Positions 1 to 8,719 of a DNA stretch of 64,000 bases are shown here, one piece after another. Origin of the DNA: Psychromonas sp. B3M02 (GTDB taxonomy: Bacteria > Pseudomonadota > Gammaproteobacteria > Enterobacterales > Psychromonadaceae); assembly GCF_003318165.1 (NCBI RefSeq), contig NZ_QOCB01000010.1, positions 49,293 to 113,292 of the forward strand, in the 5' to 3' direction. The first letter of the stretch is position 1. Every line of letters starts with the position of its first letter. Under the pieces are notes generated by a model that saw only the letters and a program-made list of their open reading frames with translations, made no database searches and was not told the DNA's origin. The position numbers and the translations under genes are program-made.

Positions 1-495
1 AATCACTGAGCTCACTAAAGTTAAGGCTAGTGCAAACACTACAGAGATACGAAAACCATAAATTAAACGGGCGACTACATCTCGCCCTTGATCATCGGTA
101 CCTAACCAATTCACCGCATCTGGTGCTGAAGGAGCTGCGCTAGTGAGTTCATAATTAATGGAGTCATAATAAAAAGGGATCAAAGGCCAAATCATCCAAC
201 CTTCTTGGTTAATTTTATTAATCATATAAGGGTCACGATAATCGGTGGTGATATCAAAATTCCCACCTAACTCTTGCTCTGGGACATCCTCAATCACAGG
301 AAAATACCAGTTTGACTGATAGGACACCATAATCGGTTTATCGTTTACCCAAAGCTCTGCAAGCAAACTTAAACAAAATAAAATAGTAAAGATCCACAGT
401 GAATAATAACCACGTTTATTGGCTTTGAATTGAGTCCAACGTTGATGATTACTCGGGTTTTTCCGCATACGCTGCCAAGTTAATAGTAACGACAT
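1..495 (-). CDS. yejE: YejE-like peptide ABC transporter permease (partial, N-terminal 165 residues)
   Basis: This is the N-terminal part of an inner-membrane permease of a YejABEF-type oligopeptide (microcin C-type) importer. The gene runs off the left edge of the window. The reading frame is open from its ATG (493-495) to base 1. After a basic N-terminus there is one membrane segment (about residues 30-48), a periplasmic stretch, and then the LGTDDQGRDV signature that precedes the permease core in this family. Its ATG overlaps the stop of the upstream permease gene as TAATG, so the two are translationally coupled. Identification rests on the signature and the gene order, and only a fragment is visible. 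Confidence 0.88.
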   Translation of the reverse strand, partial: MSLLLTWQRMRKNPSNHQRWTQFKANKRGYYSLWIFTILFCLSLLAELWVNDKPIMVSYQSNWYFPVIEDVPEQELGGNFDITTDYRDPYMINKINQEGWMIWPLIPFYYDSINYELTSAAPSAPDAVNWLGTDDQGRDVVARLIYGFRISVVFALALTLVSSVI

Positions 496-1577
496 TATTG
501 GCCCTCAAAAGTAATACGTGGATCAATTAAGGTGTAGGTAATATCACTAATTAATTTCAACACTAACCCCACTAAGGTAAAAATATACAAGGAGCCAAAA
601 ATAACTGGATAGTCGCGAGAAATAACCGATTCAAAGCTTAATAACCCCAATCCATCTAATGAGAAAATCACTTCAATCAACATAGAGCCAGTAAAAAAAA
701 TCCCAATTAATGCAGCAGGTAACCCAGCTAAGACTAATAACATTGCATTTCTAAAAATATGCCTATACAAGACTCTATTTTTAGAACAGCCTTTCGCTCT
801 AGCGGTTATCACATACTGCTTATTAACCTCATCTAAAAAGGAGTTTTTCGTGAGCATAGTTAAGGTAGCAAAACTGGCTAATACACTGGCTAGAATCGGT
901 AAGGCGAGGTGCCAAAAGTAATCTTTAATTTGTGCATACCAAGACAGTTGCTCAAAATTATCGGAGGTTAAACCACGCAAAGGAAACCAACTAAAATAGG
1001 AACCACCAGCAAAAAGCACCACTAAAATAATCGCAAAAATAAAGGCTGGAATAGCATAACCAATGGTAACTGCAGTGCTGGTCCACACATCAAAGCGGCT
1101 ACCGTGACTAGTGGCTTTTTTAATACCTAGGGGAATGGAAATAAAGTAGGCTAATAAGGTCGTCCATAAACCCAGGGAAATCGATACTGGCATCTTTTCA
1201 TAGATCAAATCAATCACGCTTTTATCACGATAAAAACTATCGCCAAAATCAAAATTGATATAGCGCCACAACATGGAAAAATAACGCTCATATAAAGGTT
1301 TATCAAAACCATATAACTTTTCTAAAGCTTTAATGTACTCAGGGTCCACCCCCTGCGCACCTCGATATTGACTCTGTTTACTTGCCCCCTGCTTTATCTC
1401 ACTTTCAGTGCTTGCAGTAAGACGATTACTAGCATTAGCATCAATTCCTTGATACTTAGCAATGGCTTGTTCCACTGGCCCACCAGGAGCAACTTGCACA
1501 ATAAAAAAGTTAAGGGTCATGATCCCCAATAACGTTGGAATAATTAACAACAACCTTTTTAAAATATATTGCTGCAT
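495..1577 (-). CDS. yejB: YejB-like peptide ABC transporter permease
   Basis: Inner-membrane permease that would pair with YejE to move peptides delivered by the periplasmic binding protein. The 360 residues begin with the typical [19 protein letters not shown] membrane segment. A long periplasmic loop and five further membrane segments follow. The EAA-type loop that contacts the ATPase is seen around [17 protein letters not shown], and the protein ends in DPRITFEGQ, as permeases of this class do. Length matches the family. Its ATG directly follows the TAG of yejA and its stop overlaps yejE, so the three genes form one operon. The ATPase gene yejF would lie beyond the window edge. Confidence 0.92.
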   Translation of the reverse strand: MQQYILKRLLLIIPTLLGIMTLNFFIVQVAPGGPVEQAIAKYQGIDANASNRLTASTESEIKQGASKQSQYRGAQGVDPEYIKALEKLYGFDKPLYERYFSMLWRYINFDFGDSFYRDKSVIDLIYEKMPVSISLGLWTTLLAYFISIPLGIKKATSHGSRFDVWTSTAVTIGYAIPAFIFAIILVVLFAGGSYFSWFPLRGLTSDNFEQLSWYAQIKDYFWHLALPILASVLASFATLTMLTKNSFLDEVNKQYVITARAKGCSKNRVLYRHIFRNAMLLVLAGLPAALIGIFFTGSMLIEVIFSLDGLGLLSFESVISRDYPVIFGSLYIFTLVGLVLKLISDITYTLIDPRITFEGQ

Positions 1578-3392
1578 CTATTGTCTCTTTTCATTATTTT
1601 TAGGTGTTACTTCCTTTGACCACCAAGTATCTAAGCCAAGCTCGTAATCGGGAGCGATCTTCGGGTGCTCAAATTTATCCCAATAGGCAATGCGAGATGC
1701 CGGTAAATACCACTGAGGGATCACCATATCCTGCGACAATAACACACGGTCTAGCGCTTGAGTTGTATCCACTAGCTGTTGACGAGTGGTCGCAGTAATT
1801 AACTGTTTAGTTAAGGCATCGATCACAGGGTCACAAATACCTGCCCAATTCGATGTGCCCACTTGATTAGCACTGTCGCATCCCCAAAAGCTTGCTTGTT
1901 CATTACCAGGGGAAATAGATTGCCCTTTGCGTAATGAAACAAGATCAAACTGGAAGTTGTTTAAACGATTAATGAATTGTGAAATATCCACTAAGCGGAT
2001 ATTAGTTTTAATGCCTATTCTTTGTAGGTTACGACGGAATGGGTGAATAATCCGCTCAAAGTCTTTGCTATACAGTAAAAACTCAAAGCTCAATTGCTCA
2101 CCTTGCTGGTTTTGCATTTTACTGTCTTTTAAGGTGTAACCCGCCTCTGCTAATAATGCAACTGCTTGGCGCATCTGCACTCTCACGTTGCCATCACCTG
2201 ATGTTTTGTTATTCGTTAAAGGCTGAAAGACTGATTCAGGGAGCTCTGATTTGTAAGGGGTTAAAATCGCCTTTTCAGCTTCGCTAATTTTTGTTCCTGT
2301 CGCTAACTCAGAGCCGGAGTAAAAACTGTCTATACGTGTGTACGCATTGTAAAACAGGGTTTTATTTGCCCATTCAAAGTCGAATAATAATGAAATCGCT
2401 TTGCGTACTTTAGGATCTTTAAATTTATCTCTACGTAAATTAAACCAAAAGCCTTGCATTCCCTGTGGGTTTTTATCAGATATTTGCTCTCGTTTTATTT
2501 TTTCGCTATCAAATTGTTCGCCAACATAACCTGTTGCCCAACGTTTAGAAGAGCTTTCTAAACGATAATCAAAAGCGCCCGATTTAAAGGCTTCAAAGGC
2601 CACTGCATCATCACGATAATAATCAAAAATAAGACGATCAAAATTGTATCGCCCTTTGTTAACGGGTAAACCTTTTGCCCAATAATCTTCATTACGTTGA
2701 TAAACGATCTGCTTACCAGCATCAAAACCTTCAATACGATAAGGTCCGGATCCAAGCGGAATAATCAAACCACTTTTAGCAAATGCTTTATCCTGCCAAA
2801 AGTGTGCTGGGAAAATAGGGATTTGACCAATAATTAAAGGAAGTTCACGATTACCAGTCTCTTTAAATTTAAAAGTCACCTGTAACCTGCTATCAACCAC
2901 AACCTGCTCAACCCCAGCGTAATAGGAACTATAATGAGGCGCACCTTCTGTGGTTAATATATCAAAGCTAAATTTTACATCCTTTGCAGTAATTGGCTGA
3001 CCATCTTGAAATTTTGCATTAGGGTTAATTAAAAAACTCACTGAGCCAAAGTCATCCGCAACCTTCACTTTTTCTGCTACTAATGGATATAAACTAAAAG
3101 GTTCATCACTGGATTGCTGTAATAATGTATCGTAGATATAAGAAACACCTTCTGCGGCATTTCCTTTTACTATAAATGGGTTGAGTGAATCAAAGCTACC
3201 TATTGAGGCTTGTTTAAATGTCCCTCCCTTAGGAGCATTTGGGTTCACATAATCAAAATGCTGGAACTTGAAATCGTACTTTACATCCCCATACATACTA
3301 ATAGCATCAGCCCAAGATTGACCATGAGAAAAAAAACTCATTGTAAAAAGGGTGCAAAATATGTAACTGTGTATATGCTTAATCTTATTCAT
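1578..3392 (-). CDS. yejA: YejA-like periplasmic peptide-binding protein
   Basis: Extracytoplasmic solute-binding protein (SBP_bac_5 family) of the Yej peptide importer. A Sec signal peptide is visible (MNKIKHIHSY, hydrophobic core, then SHGQSWA before DAISMYGD). The mature part opens with the family hallmark YVNPNAPKGGTFKQASIGSFDSLNPF. At 604 residues it has the usual family length. It is the first gene of the yejABE operon and diverges from raiA across a 321-bp intergenic region. Family assignment is firm. The actual ligand cannot be read from sequence. Confidence 0.92.
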   Translation of the reverse strand: MNKIKHIHSYIFCTLFTMSFFSHGQSWADAISMYGDVKYDFKFQHFDYVNPNAPKGGTFKQASIGSFDSLNPFIVKGNAAEGVSYIYDTLLQQSSDEPFSLYPLVAEKVKVADDFGSVSFLINPNAKFQDGQPITAKDVKFSFDILTTEGAPHYSSYYAGVEQVVVDSRLQVTFKFKETGNRELPLIIGQIPIFPAHFWQDKAFAKSGLIIPLGSGPYRIEGFDAGKQIVYQRNEDYWAKGLPVNKGRYNFDRLIFDYYRDDAVAFEAFKSGAFDYRLESSSKRWATGYVGEQFDSEKIKREQISDKNPQGMQGFWFNLRRDKFKDPKVRKAISLLFDFEWANKTLFYNAYTRIDSFYSGSELATGTKISEAEKAILTPYKSELPESVFQPLTNNKTSGDGNVRVQMRQAVALLAEAGYTLKDSKMQNQQGEQLSFEFLLYSKDFERIIHPFRRNLQRIGIKTNIRLVDISQFINRLNNFQFDLVSLRKGQSISPGNEQASFWGCDSANQVGTSNWAGICDPVIDALTKQLITATTRQQLVDTTQALDRVLLSQDMVIPQWYLPASRIAYWDKFEHPKIAPDYELGLDTWWSKEVTPKNNEKRQ

Positions 3393-3713
3393 AAAACAGA
3401 ATAGCTCTAATAAAGTGATTATATAAGAGCATTAAAGATATCAAATGATTAAGTTATTGAAAGACTTTTAACCACAAATAATAGGAGATGTAATCTGAAA
3501 TAAAGAATAAAACTAATTTACGCTTTCACAGACTAAGTACGACAATTCAGCAAGTAAAATTGCAATTTTTTTTCAAAAAAATATGCTTAGTTCAAAGAAT
3601 AAATTGGTTTATCGAGAAGGCTTTCTAGATGTGACTTTCATCACATTTAAATTAAATTGAAAAGCCTAATCTATTACTGAACACAATAAGTGTATAACTA
3701 AAAGGTGTCCTAA
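3393..3713. promoter_or_regulatory. Divergent yejA / raiA regulatory region
   Basis: A 321-base AT-rich stretch without a credible ORF separates yejA (leftward) from raiA (rightward). It must hold the promoters of both. A consensus CRP site and a plausible -10 for raiA are listed separately. No promoter could be assigned to yejA with confidence. Confidence 0.6.
3630..3645 (+). promoter_or_regulatory. CRP-cAMP binding site upstream of raiA
   Basis: The 16-mer TGTGACTTTCATCACA matches the full CRP consensus TGTGA-N6-TCACA with no mismatch. Its centre (3637.5) lies about 30 bp upstream of a -10-like TAATCT at 3668-3673. It would therefore sit near -42 of a start at about 3680, the class II activator position. 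This fits stress- or starvation-induced expression of raiA. Binding is inferred from sequence only. Confidence 0.75.
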
Positions 3714-4124
3714 ATGAGAATTGAAATTACTAGCAAACAAATGACTATCACAGACACAATGCGCGCAAAAGTAGAGGAACGCTTCGAAAAGTTACAGAAA
3801 CTACAAGTTTCACTGATTAAACCACATTTCATCATCACCAAAGAGCCTAAGGGTGTCAAAATTGAAGGCACAATTGGTGTTCCAAACGGTAAAATTTTTG
3901 CTCATGCTGAGCATGACGACTTATATGTTGCTATCACGCAATTATTCCAAAAAATTGAGCGTCAATTAAACAAACACATTCATAAAGATGAAGCAAACCG
4001 AGCGAAAAATAACGGTAAAGAGTTATGTCGTAACGGTGAAATTTCAGGCGAGCCGATAGAAGAGCCAGAGGTTGAAATTGAATCAGATGCTGAAATCAAA
4101 ATGAACAAAGAATTTGCTGCATAA
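3714..4124 (+). CDS. raiA: Ribosome-associated inhibitor A (ribosome hibernation factor)
   Basis: RaiA/YfiA-type protein that binds the 30S decoding region in stationary or cold-shocked cells and blocks translation. The first ~100 residues follow the family closely: ITSKQM-IT near the start, then LI-PH-I--KEPKG, PNGKIFA, HDDLYVAI, and the RNA-binding basic helix KIERQLNKHIHKDEANRAK. The protein is 136 residues, longer than E. coli RaiA (113), because of an acidic C-terminal tail rich in Glu and Asp. The start has AAAAGG a few bases upstream. The gene precedes convergent tyrA-aroF, a neighbourhood also known in enterobacteria. Confidence 0.93.
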   Translation: MRIEITSKQMTITDTMRAKVEERFEKLQKLQVSLIKPHFIITKEPKGVKIEGTIGVPNGKIFAHAEHDDLYVAITQLFQKIERQLNKHIHKDEANRAKNNGKELCRNGEISGEPIEEPEVEIESDAEIKMNKEFAA

Positions 4125-4157
4125 AGACTGCATTTAAATTAATGAGTCATTAACACC

Positions 4158-4182
4158 AAGGAGGCTATCAGCCTCCTTTTTT
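4158..4182 (+). terminator. Rho-independent terminator of raiA
   Basis: A perfect 9-bp stem (AAGGAGGCT at 4158-4166 with AGCCTCCTT at 4170-4178, loop ATC) is followed directly by a T run, 34 bases after the raiA stop codon. Confidence 0.9.
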
Positions 4183-4218
4183 GATCTCTCATTTAAGCTC
4201 GATTCACTTTCTTAATAG

Positions 4219-4385
4219 TTATACCAATCTGTAAAATTAACTGGTGAGTTTCATCCAATCTCTAAAGCATATACTTTTCACTCTTATAGGGATGCTGAGA
4301 AAGTCATTTCATGCTTTATATGTTTCATCAATAATACCGAAATAGGTAAATCAATTAGATCATATTTTTACTATGATTGGTATAA
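4219..4385. mobile_element. MITE-like palindromic unit (first copy in the array)
   Basis: A 167-bp segment is bounded by perfect 11-bp inverted repeats (TTATACCAATC at 4219-4229, GATTGGTATAA at 4375-4385). It contains an inner inverted pair of ATAAAGCAT/ATGCTTTAT type in the later copies. The layout is that of a non-autonomous miniature element. No transposase is nearby, so mobility is inferred. In copies 2-4 the outer repeats carry mismatches. Confidence 0.55.
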
Positions 4386-5068
4386 ATCAAAAACAAAATT
4401 AAATTCAACACATAAACATGCAGGCTGAAGCCAGCGCCCCTAATATTAAGCTTCGCTTAATGGCTATCGCCGCTTATGCCAATCTGTAAAATTAACTGGT
4501 GAGTTTCATCCAATCCATAAAGCATATACTTTTCACTCTTATAGGGGGCTAAGAAAGTCATTTCATGCTTTATATGTTTCATCAATAATACCGAAATAGG
4601 TAAATCAATTAGATCATATTTTTACTATGATAGGTATGAATCAAAAACAAAATCAAATTCAACACATAAACATGCAGGCTGAAGCCTGCGCCCCTAATAT
4701 TAAGCTTCGCTTAATGGCTATCGCCGCTTATGCCAATCTATAAAATTAACTGGTGAGTTTCATCCAATCCATAAAGCATATACTTTTCACTCTTATAGGG
4801 ATAAAGTCATTTCATGCTTTATATGTTTCATCAATAATACCGAAATAGGTAAATCAATTAGATAATATTTTTACTCTGATTGGTATGAATCAAAAACAAA
4901 ATCAAATTCAACACATAAACATGCAGGCTGAAGCCTACGCCCCCTAATATTAAGCTTCGCTTAATGGCTATCGCCGCTTATGCCAATCTGTAAAATTAAC
5001 TGGTGAGTTTCATCAATAATACCGAAATAGACCAATCAATTAGATCATATTTTTACTTAGATTAGTTT
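4219..5068. repeat. Tandem array of a ~250-bp MITE-like repeat, about 3.4 copies
   Basis: Four copies lie head to tail, anchored by the motif AT(A/G)CCAATCT at 4221, 4476, 4730 and 4980, giving periods of 255, 254 and 250 bp. Each full copy has two parts. The first is a ~165-bp segment with ends TTATACCAATC and GATTGGTATAA, which are perfect 11-bp inverted repeats in copy 1 (4219-4229 and 4375-4385). The second is a ~90-bp tail with two hairpins, GCAGGCT-GA-AGCCTGC and ATTAAGC-TTC-GCTTAAT. The copies are near identical apart from small indels, and the fourth is truncated. No ORF spans the array. It has no transposase, and copies touch each other without unique spacers. Confidence 0.9.
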
Positions 5069-5079
5069 TTCGGTAATAA

Positions 5080-5102
5080 AAAAGGAGGCTATTGCCTCCT
5101 TT
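5080..5102 (-). terminator. Rho-independent terminator of the aroF-tyrA operon
   Basis: A 9-bp stem (AAAGGAGGC at 5081-5089 with GCCTCCTTT at 5094-5102, loop TATT) lies 17 bases past the tyrA stop. Read on the minus strand it is followed by a T-rich tract. The hairpin is almost the same sequence as the raiA terminator at the other side of the repeat array. Confidence 0.88.
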
Positions 5103-5119
5103 CGGTAATATCGTTGATA

Positions 5120-6247
5120 TTACTTATTCTCATAATGACGATTATCATGTGCTTGCTGTAACATCACACGACTTTCATCTAAGAATAATGATGAATAATC
5201 ACCCATCCAGTTAGTAACTGATTTAAAACGCTCAATAAACTCATCTCGATTTTGATTTTCCAATAGTTCGATCGCATCAGAGAAATGTTTATGGTATCGC
5301 TTGATCATGGTTAAGTTATTTTTTTGCGATAGGATAATATCAGCATATAAAGCTGGCTCCTGCGCAAATAAACGCCCTACCATTGCTAACTCTAAGCGAT
5401 AAATAGGTGAACTTAGATCTAATAATTGCTCTAGATCCGCATCTACTTCTTGCAGATGAACACCATATACGAAACTAGTGAAATGACGTAGTGCTTGGAT
5501 TAGCGTCATCGACTCATCATGTGTAGGTGCCGCTACAGGGTAAAGATGTGCCCCCCAGATCTTCATCTGTTCAATTAACCATTGGTAGTGTTCTTCACCG
5601 CGTCCATCACAGTACACAATAACTTGCTTTGCAAAACTAGAGATATCAGGACCGAACATAGGATGAAGACCAACAACAGGGCCTTCATGGACCGCTAACA
5701 TCTCTGTTAATGGTTCGTCTTTAACACTGGTAATATCCGCTAAAATACAATCTTTAGGGAGGAAATTAAGCTGTTTAATCACATCCGTAGTTACATCAAT
5801 CGGCGAACCAACAATCACTAAACCTGCTTTGCTACAAATAGCTTCTGCTTGATCCCAGTTAGCACGTCCTAAAACATCTACTTCGTAACCCGATAGTTTA
5901 AACATTTCAACAAAACGTTGGCCTAATAAACCGTTACCACCAATGATCACGATACGCTTCATTGCTGGGTTAACTGTTTTAAAGCCTGTTTCGTTTTCAC
6001 TTGCATAAGACTCACGCATGGTACGGCGTAAGATATCTTCAATCAGGTTCGCAGGAACCCCTTTAGATTCAGCTTCTTCACGACGTTTAGCTAACATTGC
6101 AGCTTCACGATCTGGTGCATAAATAGGTAAACCATGTTTAGTTTTAACCTCACCTACTTCACCCACTAAGCGTAAACGCTCAGCTAATAGATCAATGATT
6201 TGCTGGTCAACAGCATCAATTTGATCTCGTAATTTACTTAAAGGCAT
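5120..6247 (-). CDS. tyrA: Bifunctional chorismate mutase / prephenate dehydrogenase
   Basis: T-protein of tyrosine synthesis: converts chorismate to prephenate, then oxidises it with NAD to 4-hydroxyphenylpyruvate. Residues 1-90 form an AroQ-type chorismate mutase ([20 protein letters not shown] at the start, then [16 protein letters not shown]). An NAD-binding glycine motif, [12 protein letters not shown], follows at about 100-112, and the dehydrogenase domain contains the LHPMFGPD motif. The 375 residues match the E. coli enzyme (373). It lies 10 bp downstream of aroF in the same operon, and both serve the aromatic pathway. Confidence 0.97.
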   Translation of the reverse strand: MPLSKLRDQIDAVDQQIIDLLAERLRLVGEVGEVKTKHGLPIYAPDREAAMLAKRREEAESKGVPANLIEDILRRTMRESYASENETGFKTVNPAMKRIVIIGGNGLLGQRFVEMFKLSGYEVDVLGRANWDQAEAICSKAGLVIVGSPIDVTTDVIKQLNFLPKDCILADITSVKDEPLTEMLAVHEGPVVGLHPMFGPDISSFAKQVIVYCDGRGEEHYQWLIEQMKIWGAHLYPVAAPTHDESMTLIQALRHFTSFVYGVHLQEVDADLEQLLDLSSPIYRLELAMVGRLFAQEPALYADIILSQKNNLTMIKRYHKHFSDAIELLENQNRDEFIERFKSVTNWMGDYSSLFLDESRVMLQQAHDNRHYENK

Positions 6248-6257
6248 AATTTACTTC

Positions 6258-7325
6258 TTATTTATTCAAGACAGTATCTTTTAATGATACAGCCGCTTGC
6301 TCTAATAATTCACAGGTAGTTGCCCAATCAATACAAGCATCCGTTACTGATACACCGTACTTAAGATCTTCAACTGGTAGTTTAGTTGGCTGATTACCAG
6401 CATTAATATTACTTTCCAGCATAATACCAATAATAGACTTATTACCCGCAACAACTTGTTGGAATACATCTTTAGCAACCAATGGTTGTAATTCATGGTT
6501 TTTACTAGAGTTTTCATGACTACAATCAACGATTAGAATCTCTTCCATATTCGCTTTTGCTAACGCTTGCTCTGCTAGTGCAACGTTGATTGAATCATAG
6601 TTTGGTTTACCGCCACCACCACGTAAAATAACGTGACCGTCTTTATTACCAGCAGTTTGTAGTAATGCACTTTGACCTGCTTGGTTAATACCCATGAAAC
6701 GATGTGGAGATGAAGCTGATTGCATTGCATTTACAGCCGTTGATAAGCTACCGTCTGTGCCATTTTTGAAACCAACTGGTGTTGATAAACCACTCGCCAT
6801 TTCACGGTGTGTTTGTGATTCAGTGGTACGTGCGCCAATCGCAGCCCAACTGAATAAGTCACCAATGTATTGTGGACTGATTGGGTCTAATGCTTCAGTC
6901 GCAATAGGTAGACCTAACTCAGAAATCCAAAGCAGAAGTTCACGTGCTTTTTTAAGACCTGTCTCAATATCAAATGAATCGTCCATATGAGGGTCGTTAA
7001 TCAGACCTTTCCAACCGACTGTTGTACGTGGTTTTTCAAAATAAACGCGCATAACAATATATAAGGTATCTTTATATTGTTCATGTAACTCTTTCAAACG
7101 TGTTGCATAATCTTTTGCAGCTTCAATATTATGAATCGAACATGGACCACAAATAACTAAAAAGCGATGGTCAGTTTTATGAACGATGTTAGAAATAGTT
7201 TGACGAGATTCATTAATGAATTGATACACACTATCAGAAGCGGGCAAAGACGCTTTAAGCTCTGCAGGTGTAATTAAAACAGTTTCTGATTGGATGTGGA
7301 TATTTTCATTTTTTTGCGTAGTCAT
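6258..7325 (-). CDS. aroF: 3-deoxy-7-phosphoheptulonate (DAHP) synthase, class I
   Basis: First enzyme of the shikimate pathway, condensing phosphoenolpyruvate with erythrose 4-phosphate. The 355 residues carry the class I hallmarks: the metal-binding Cys and phosphate-site residues in CGPCSIHN, the MRVYFEKPRTTVGWKGLINDP run, GARTTESQTHRE, and HGN-type metal ligands in DCSHENSSKNH. Pairing with tyrA suggests the tyrosine-regulated isoenzyme (AroF), but feedback specificity is inferred. Neither a clear TyrR box nor a leader peptide was found in the 239 bases upstream. Confidence 0.94.
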   Translation of the reverse strand: MTTQKNENIHIQSETVLITPAELKASLPASDSVYQFINESRQTISNIVHKTDHRFLVICGPCSIHNIEAAKDYATRLKELHEQYKDTLYIVMRVYFEKPRTTVGWKGLINDPHMDDSFDIETGLKKARELLLWISELGLPIATEALDPISPQYIGDLFSWAAIGARTTESQTHREMASGLSTPVGFKNGTDGSLSTAVNAMQSASSPHRFMGINQAGQSALLQTAGNKDGHVILRGGGGKPNYDSINVALAEQALAKANMEEILIVDCSHENSSKNHELQPLVAKDVFQQVVAGNKSIIGIMLESNINAGNQPTKLPVEDLKYGVSVTDACIDWATTCELLEQAAVSLKDTVLNK

Positions 7326-7564
7326 TTTGCTCTCATAGACAATTAATAGTGAAAATATAATAGCATAGCAAAATAATAGATCATGTGATTAAACCGCGGA
7401 GCTCAAATAAATGCGGATTAAATTAAATTAATGCCGCTATTTACCTGTTTTATTTTACAATAAAATATAATCTTGCTTATCTAACTGTGTTAAATAACGA
7501 GATAGGGACACCAAAAGCTCCTTCTAACCAGTATGTTTATTATCAATATTTACTCAAATAAGGT

Positions 7565-8701
7565 ATGTACTACACTATGTCAGTTATCACTTCTCATGTA
7601 ATGACCTCCTGGTCGGAAATAAAAACATTACAAACTGACTGGAACCCCTTATTAGAGCAATCCGATGCAGATAATATATTTCTCACCTGGGAGTGGATGG
7701 AAAGTTGGAAAGATACCTGCTTTGCTGACACAAAATTATTGTTTATTGTATTAAAAGAAAATAACAAACCGATTGCGATTGCCCCTTTTTATATTCAGCC
7801 TTACCAACTCCTTAAGACATTAACCTATCAAGTATTACGATTTGCAGGGGATCAAGGGATCGGCTCTGAGTACTCCAACTTTATTGTTAGAAAACAAGAT
7901 AGTGTTAATTTAAAGCAACAGCTTTGGCAGACACTACTAGCAAAACAAACAAGCTCTCATTGGGATCTTATTTGGTACACGAATGTCAGCAGCTGGACAA
8001 CTGGTGGTCAAAGCTTAATAACATCACTACAACAAACTCCTGAACTACGTTTAGCGTCACGTGAGGTTGATTTCGCTAATACCAGCTTAAAATCACTATC
8101 CCTGTCCCTGCTACCTGAACTATCAAAAAGCTTACGTACTAATATAAAGCAGACTCAAGGTTATTTATCGAAGTTAGGAGAGTGGCAAGTAAGCTATTGT
8201 GAAGACCCTGTATTACTTAATAAAAGTTTGCAGCAATTATTTGAACTACATAACTTACGCTGGCAACGTACTGGTCTTAAAGGATCCTTTCAGCGACGCC
8301 CAGAAATGGCTACCTTCTATCAAGACTTTACAAGAAAAGCATTACATAAAGGTTGGTTAAGATTAGCTGAATTAACATGTGACGATAAAACCCAAGCAGT
8401 ACAAATTGGTTATGTATATCGCGGGCAATTTTTTGCCTTACAAGAAGGTTTTAATCCAGACTTCCAAAAAGGCACAGGCCAAGTATTACGTTATCACGTC
8501 ATGCAAAGGTGTATTCAGGAAGGCTTAACGGATTATGACTTTTTGGGTCAGTATACAAACCACAAAAGGCGCTGGTTAGCTAAACAACGCAATGGGCAAC
8601 ATCTACTTATTTGGCCAAATAAGCTGAAAAACACACTCTTTAACTTTTTCACTATTTGGCCAACGGGAAAATACCTTAAACCAGTTAGATTAAATAAATG
8701 A
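7565..8701 (+). CDS. CelD/BcsL-like GNAT-fold acyltransferase
   Basis: Probable cytoplasmic acyltransferase of the CelD/FemAB-like GNAT group found in exopolysaccharide and cellulose loci. Family-like features are the N-terminal FLTWEWMESWKDTC block, WHxTxL-like text where LHNLRWQRTGLKGSF introduces the acceptor region, and the C-terminal DFLGQYTNHKRRWLAKQR, which resembles the DFxxGxxxYKxxW ending of this group. It lies at the edge of the exosortase locus and is convergent with the heparinase gene (18-bp gap). Its acceptor is unknown, with acetylation of polysaccharide precursors as one option. The start is uncertain: an AAGG lies too close to the ATG at 7565 and too far from the ATG at 7577. 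Confidence 0.75.
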   Translation: MYYTMSVITSHVMTSWSEIKTLQTDWNPLLEQSDADNIFLTWEWMESWKDTCFADTKLLFIVLKENNKPIAIAPFYIQPYQLLKTLTYQVLRFAGDQGIGSEYSNFIVRKQDSVNLKQQLWQTLLAKQTSSHWDLIWYTNVSSWTTGGQSLITSLQQTPELRLASREVDFANTSLKSLSLSLLPELSKSLRTNIKQTQGYLSKLGEWQVSYCEDPVLLNKSLQQLFELHNLRWQRTGLKGSFQRRPEMATFYQDFTRKALHKGWLRLAELTCDDKTQAVQIGYVYRGQFFALQEGFNPDFQKGTGQVLRYHVMQRCIQEGLTDYDFLGQYTNHKRRWLAKQRNGQHLLIWPNKLKNTLFNFFTIWPTGKYLKPVRLNK

Positions 8702-8719
8702 CTTAGTTTAAGGCACCGT

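Noticed and set aside
4219..5068. CRISPR array
   Set aside because: The repeat unit is about 250 bp and copies abut directly, without unique spacers of 25-40 bp, and no cas gene is in the window.
6694..6990. 98-residue ORF opposite aroF
   Set aside because: Antisense shadow of the conserved DAHP synthase core.
7326..7564. TyrR box or leader peptide upstream of aroF
   Set aside because: Only one half-site-like TTTACA was found near 7456. The matching TGTAAA half at the proper distance is absent, and no aromatic-rich short ORF with an attenuator was seen.
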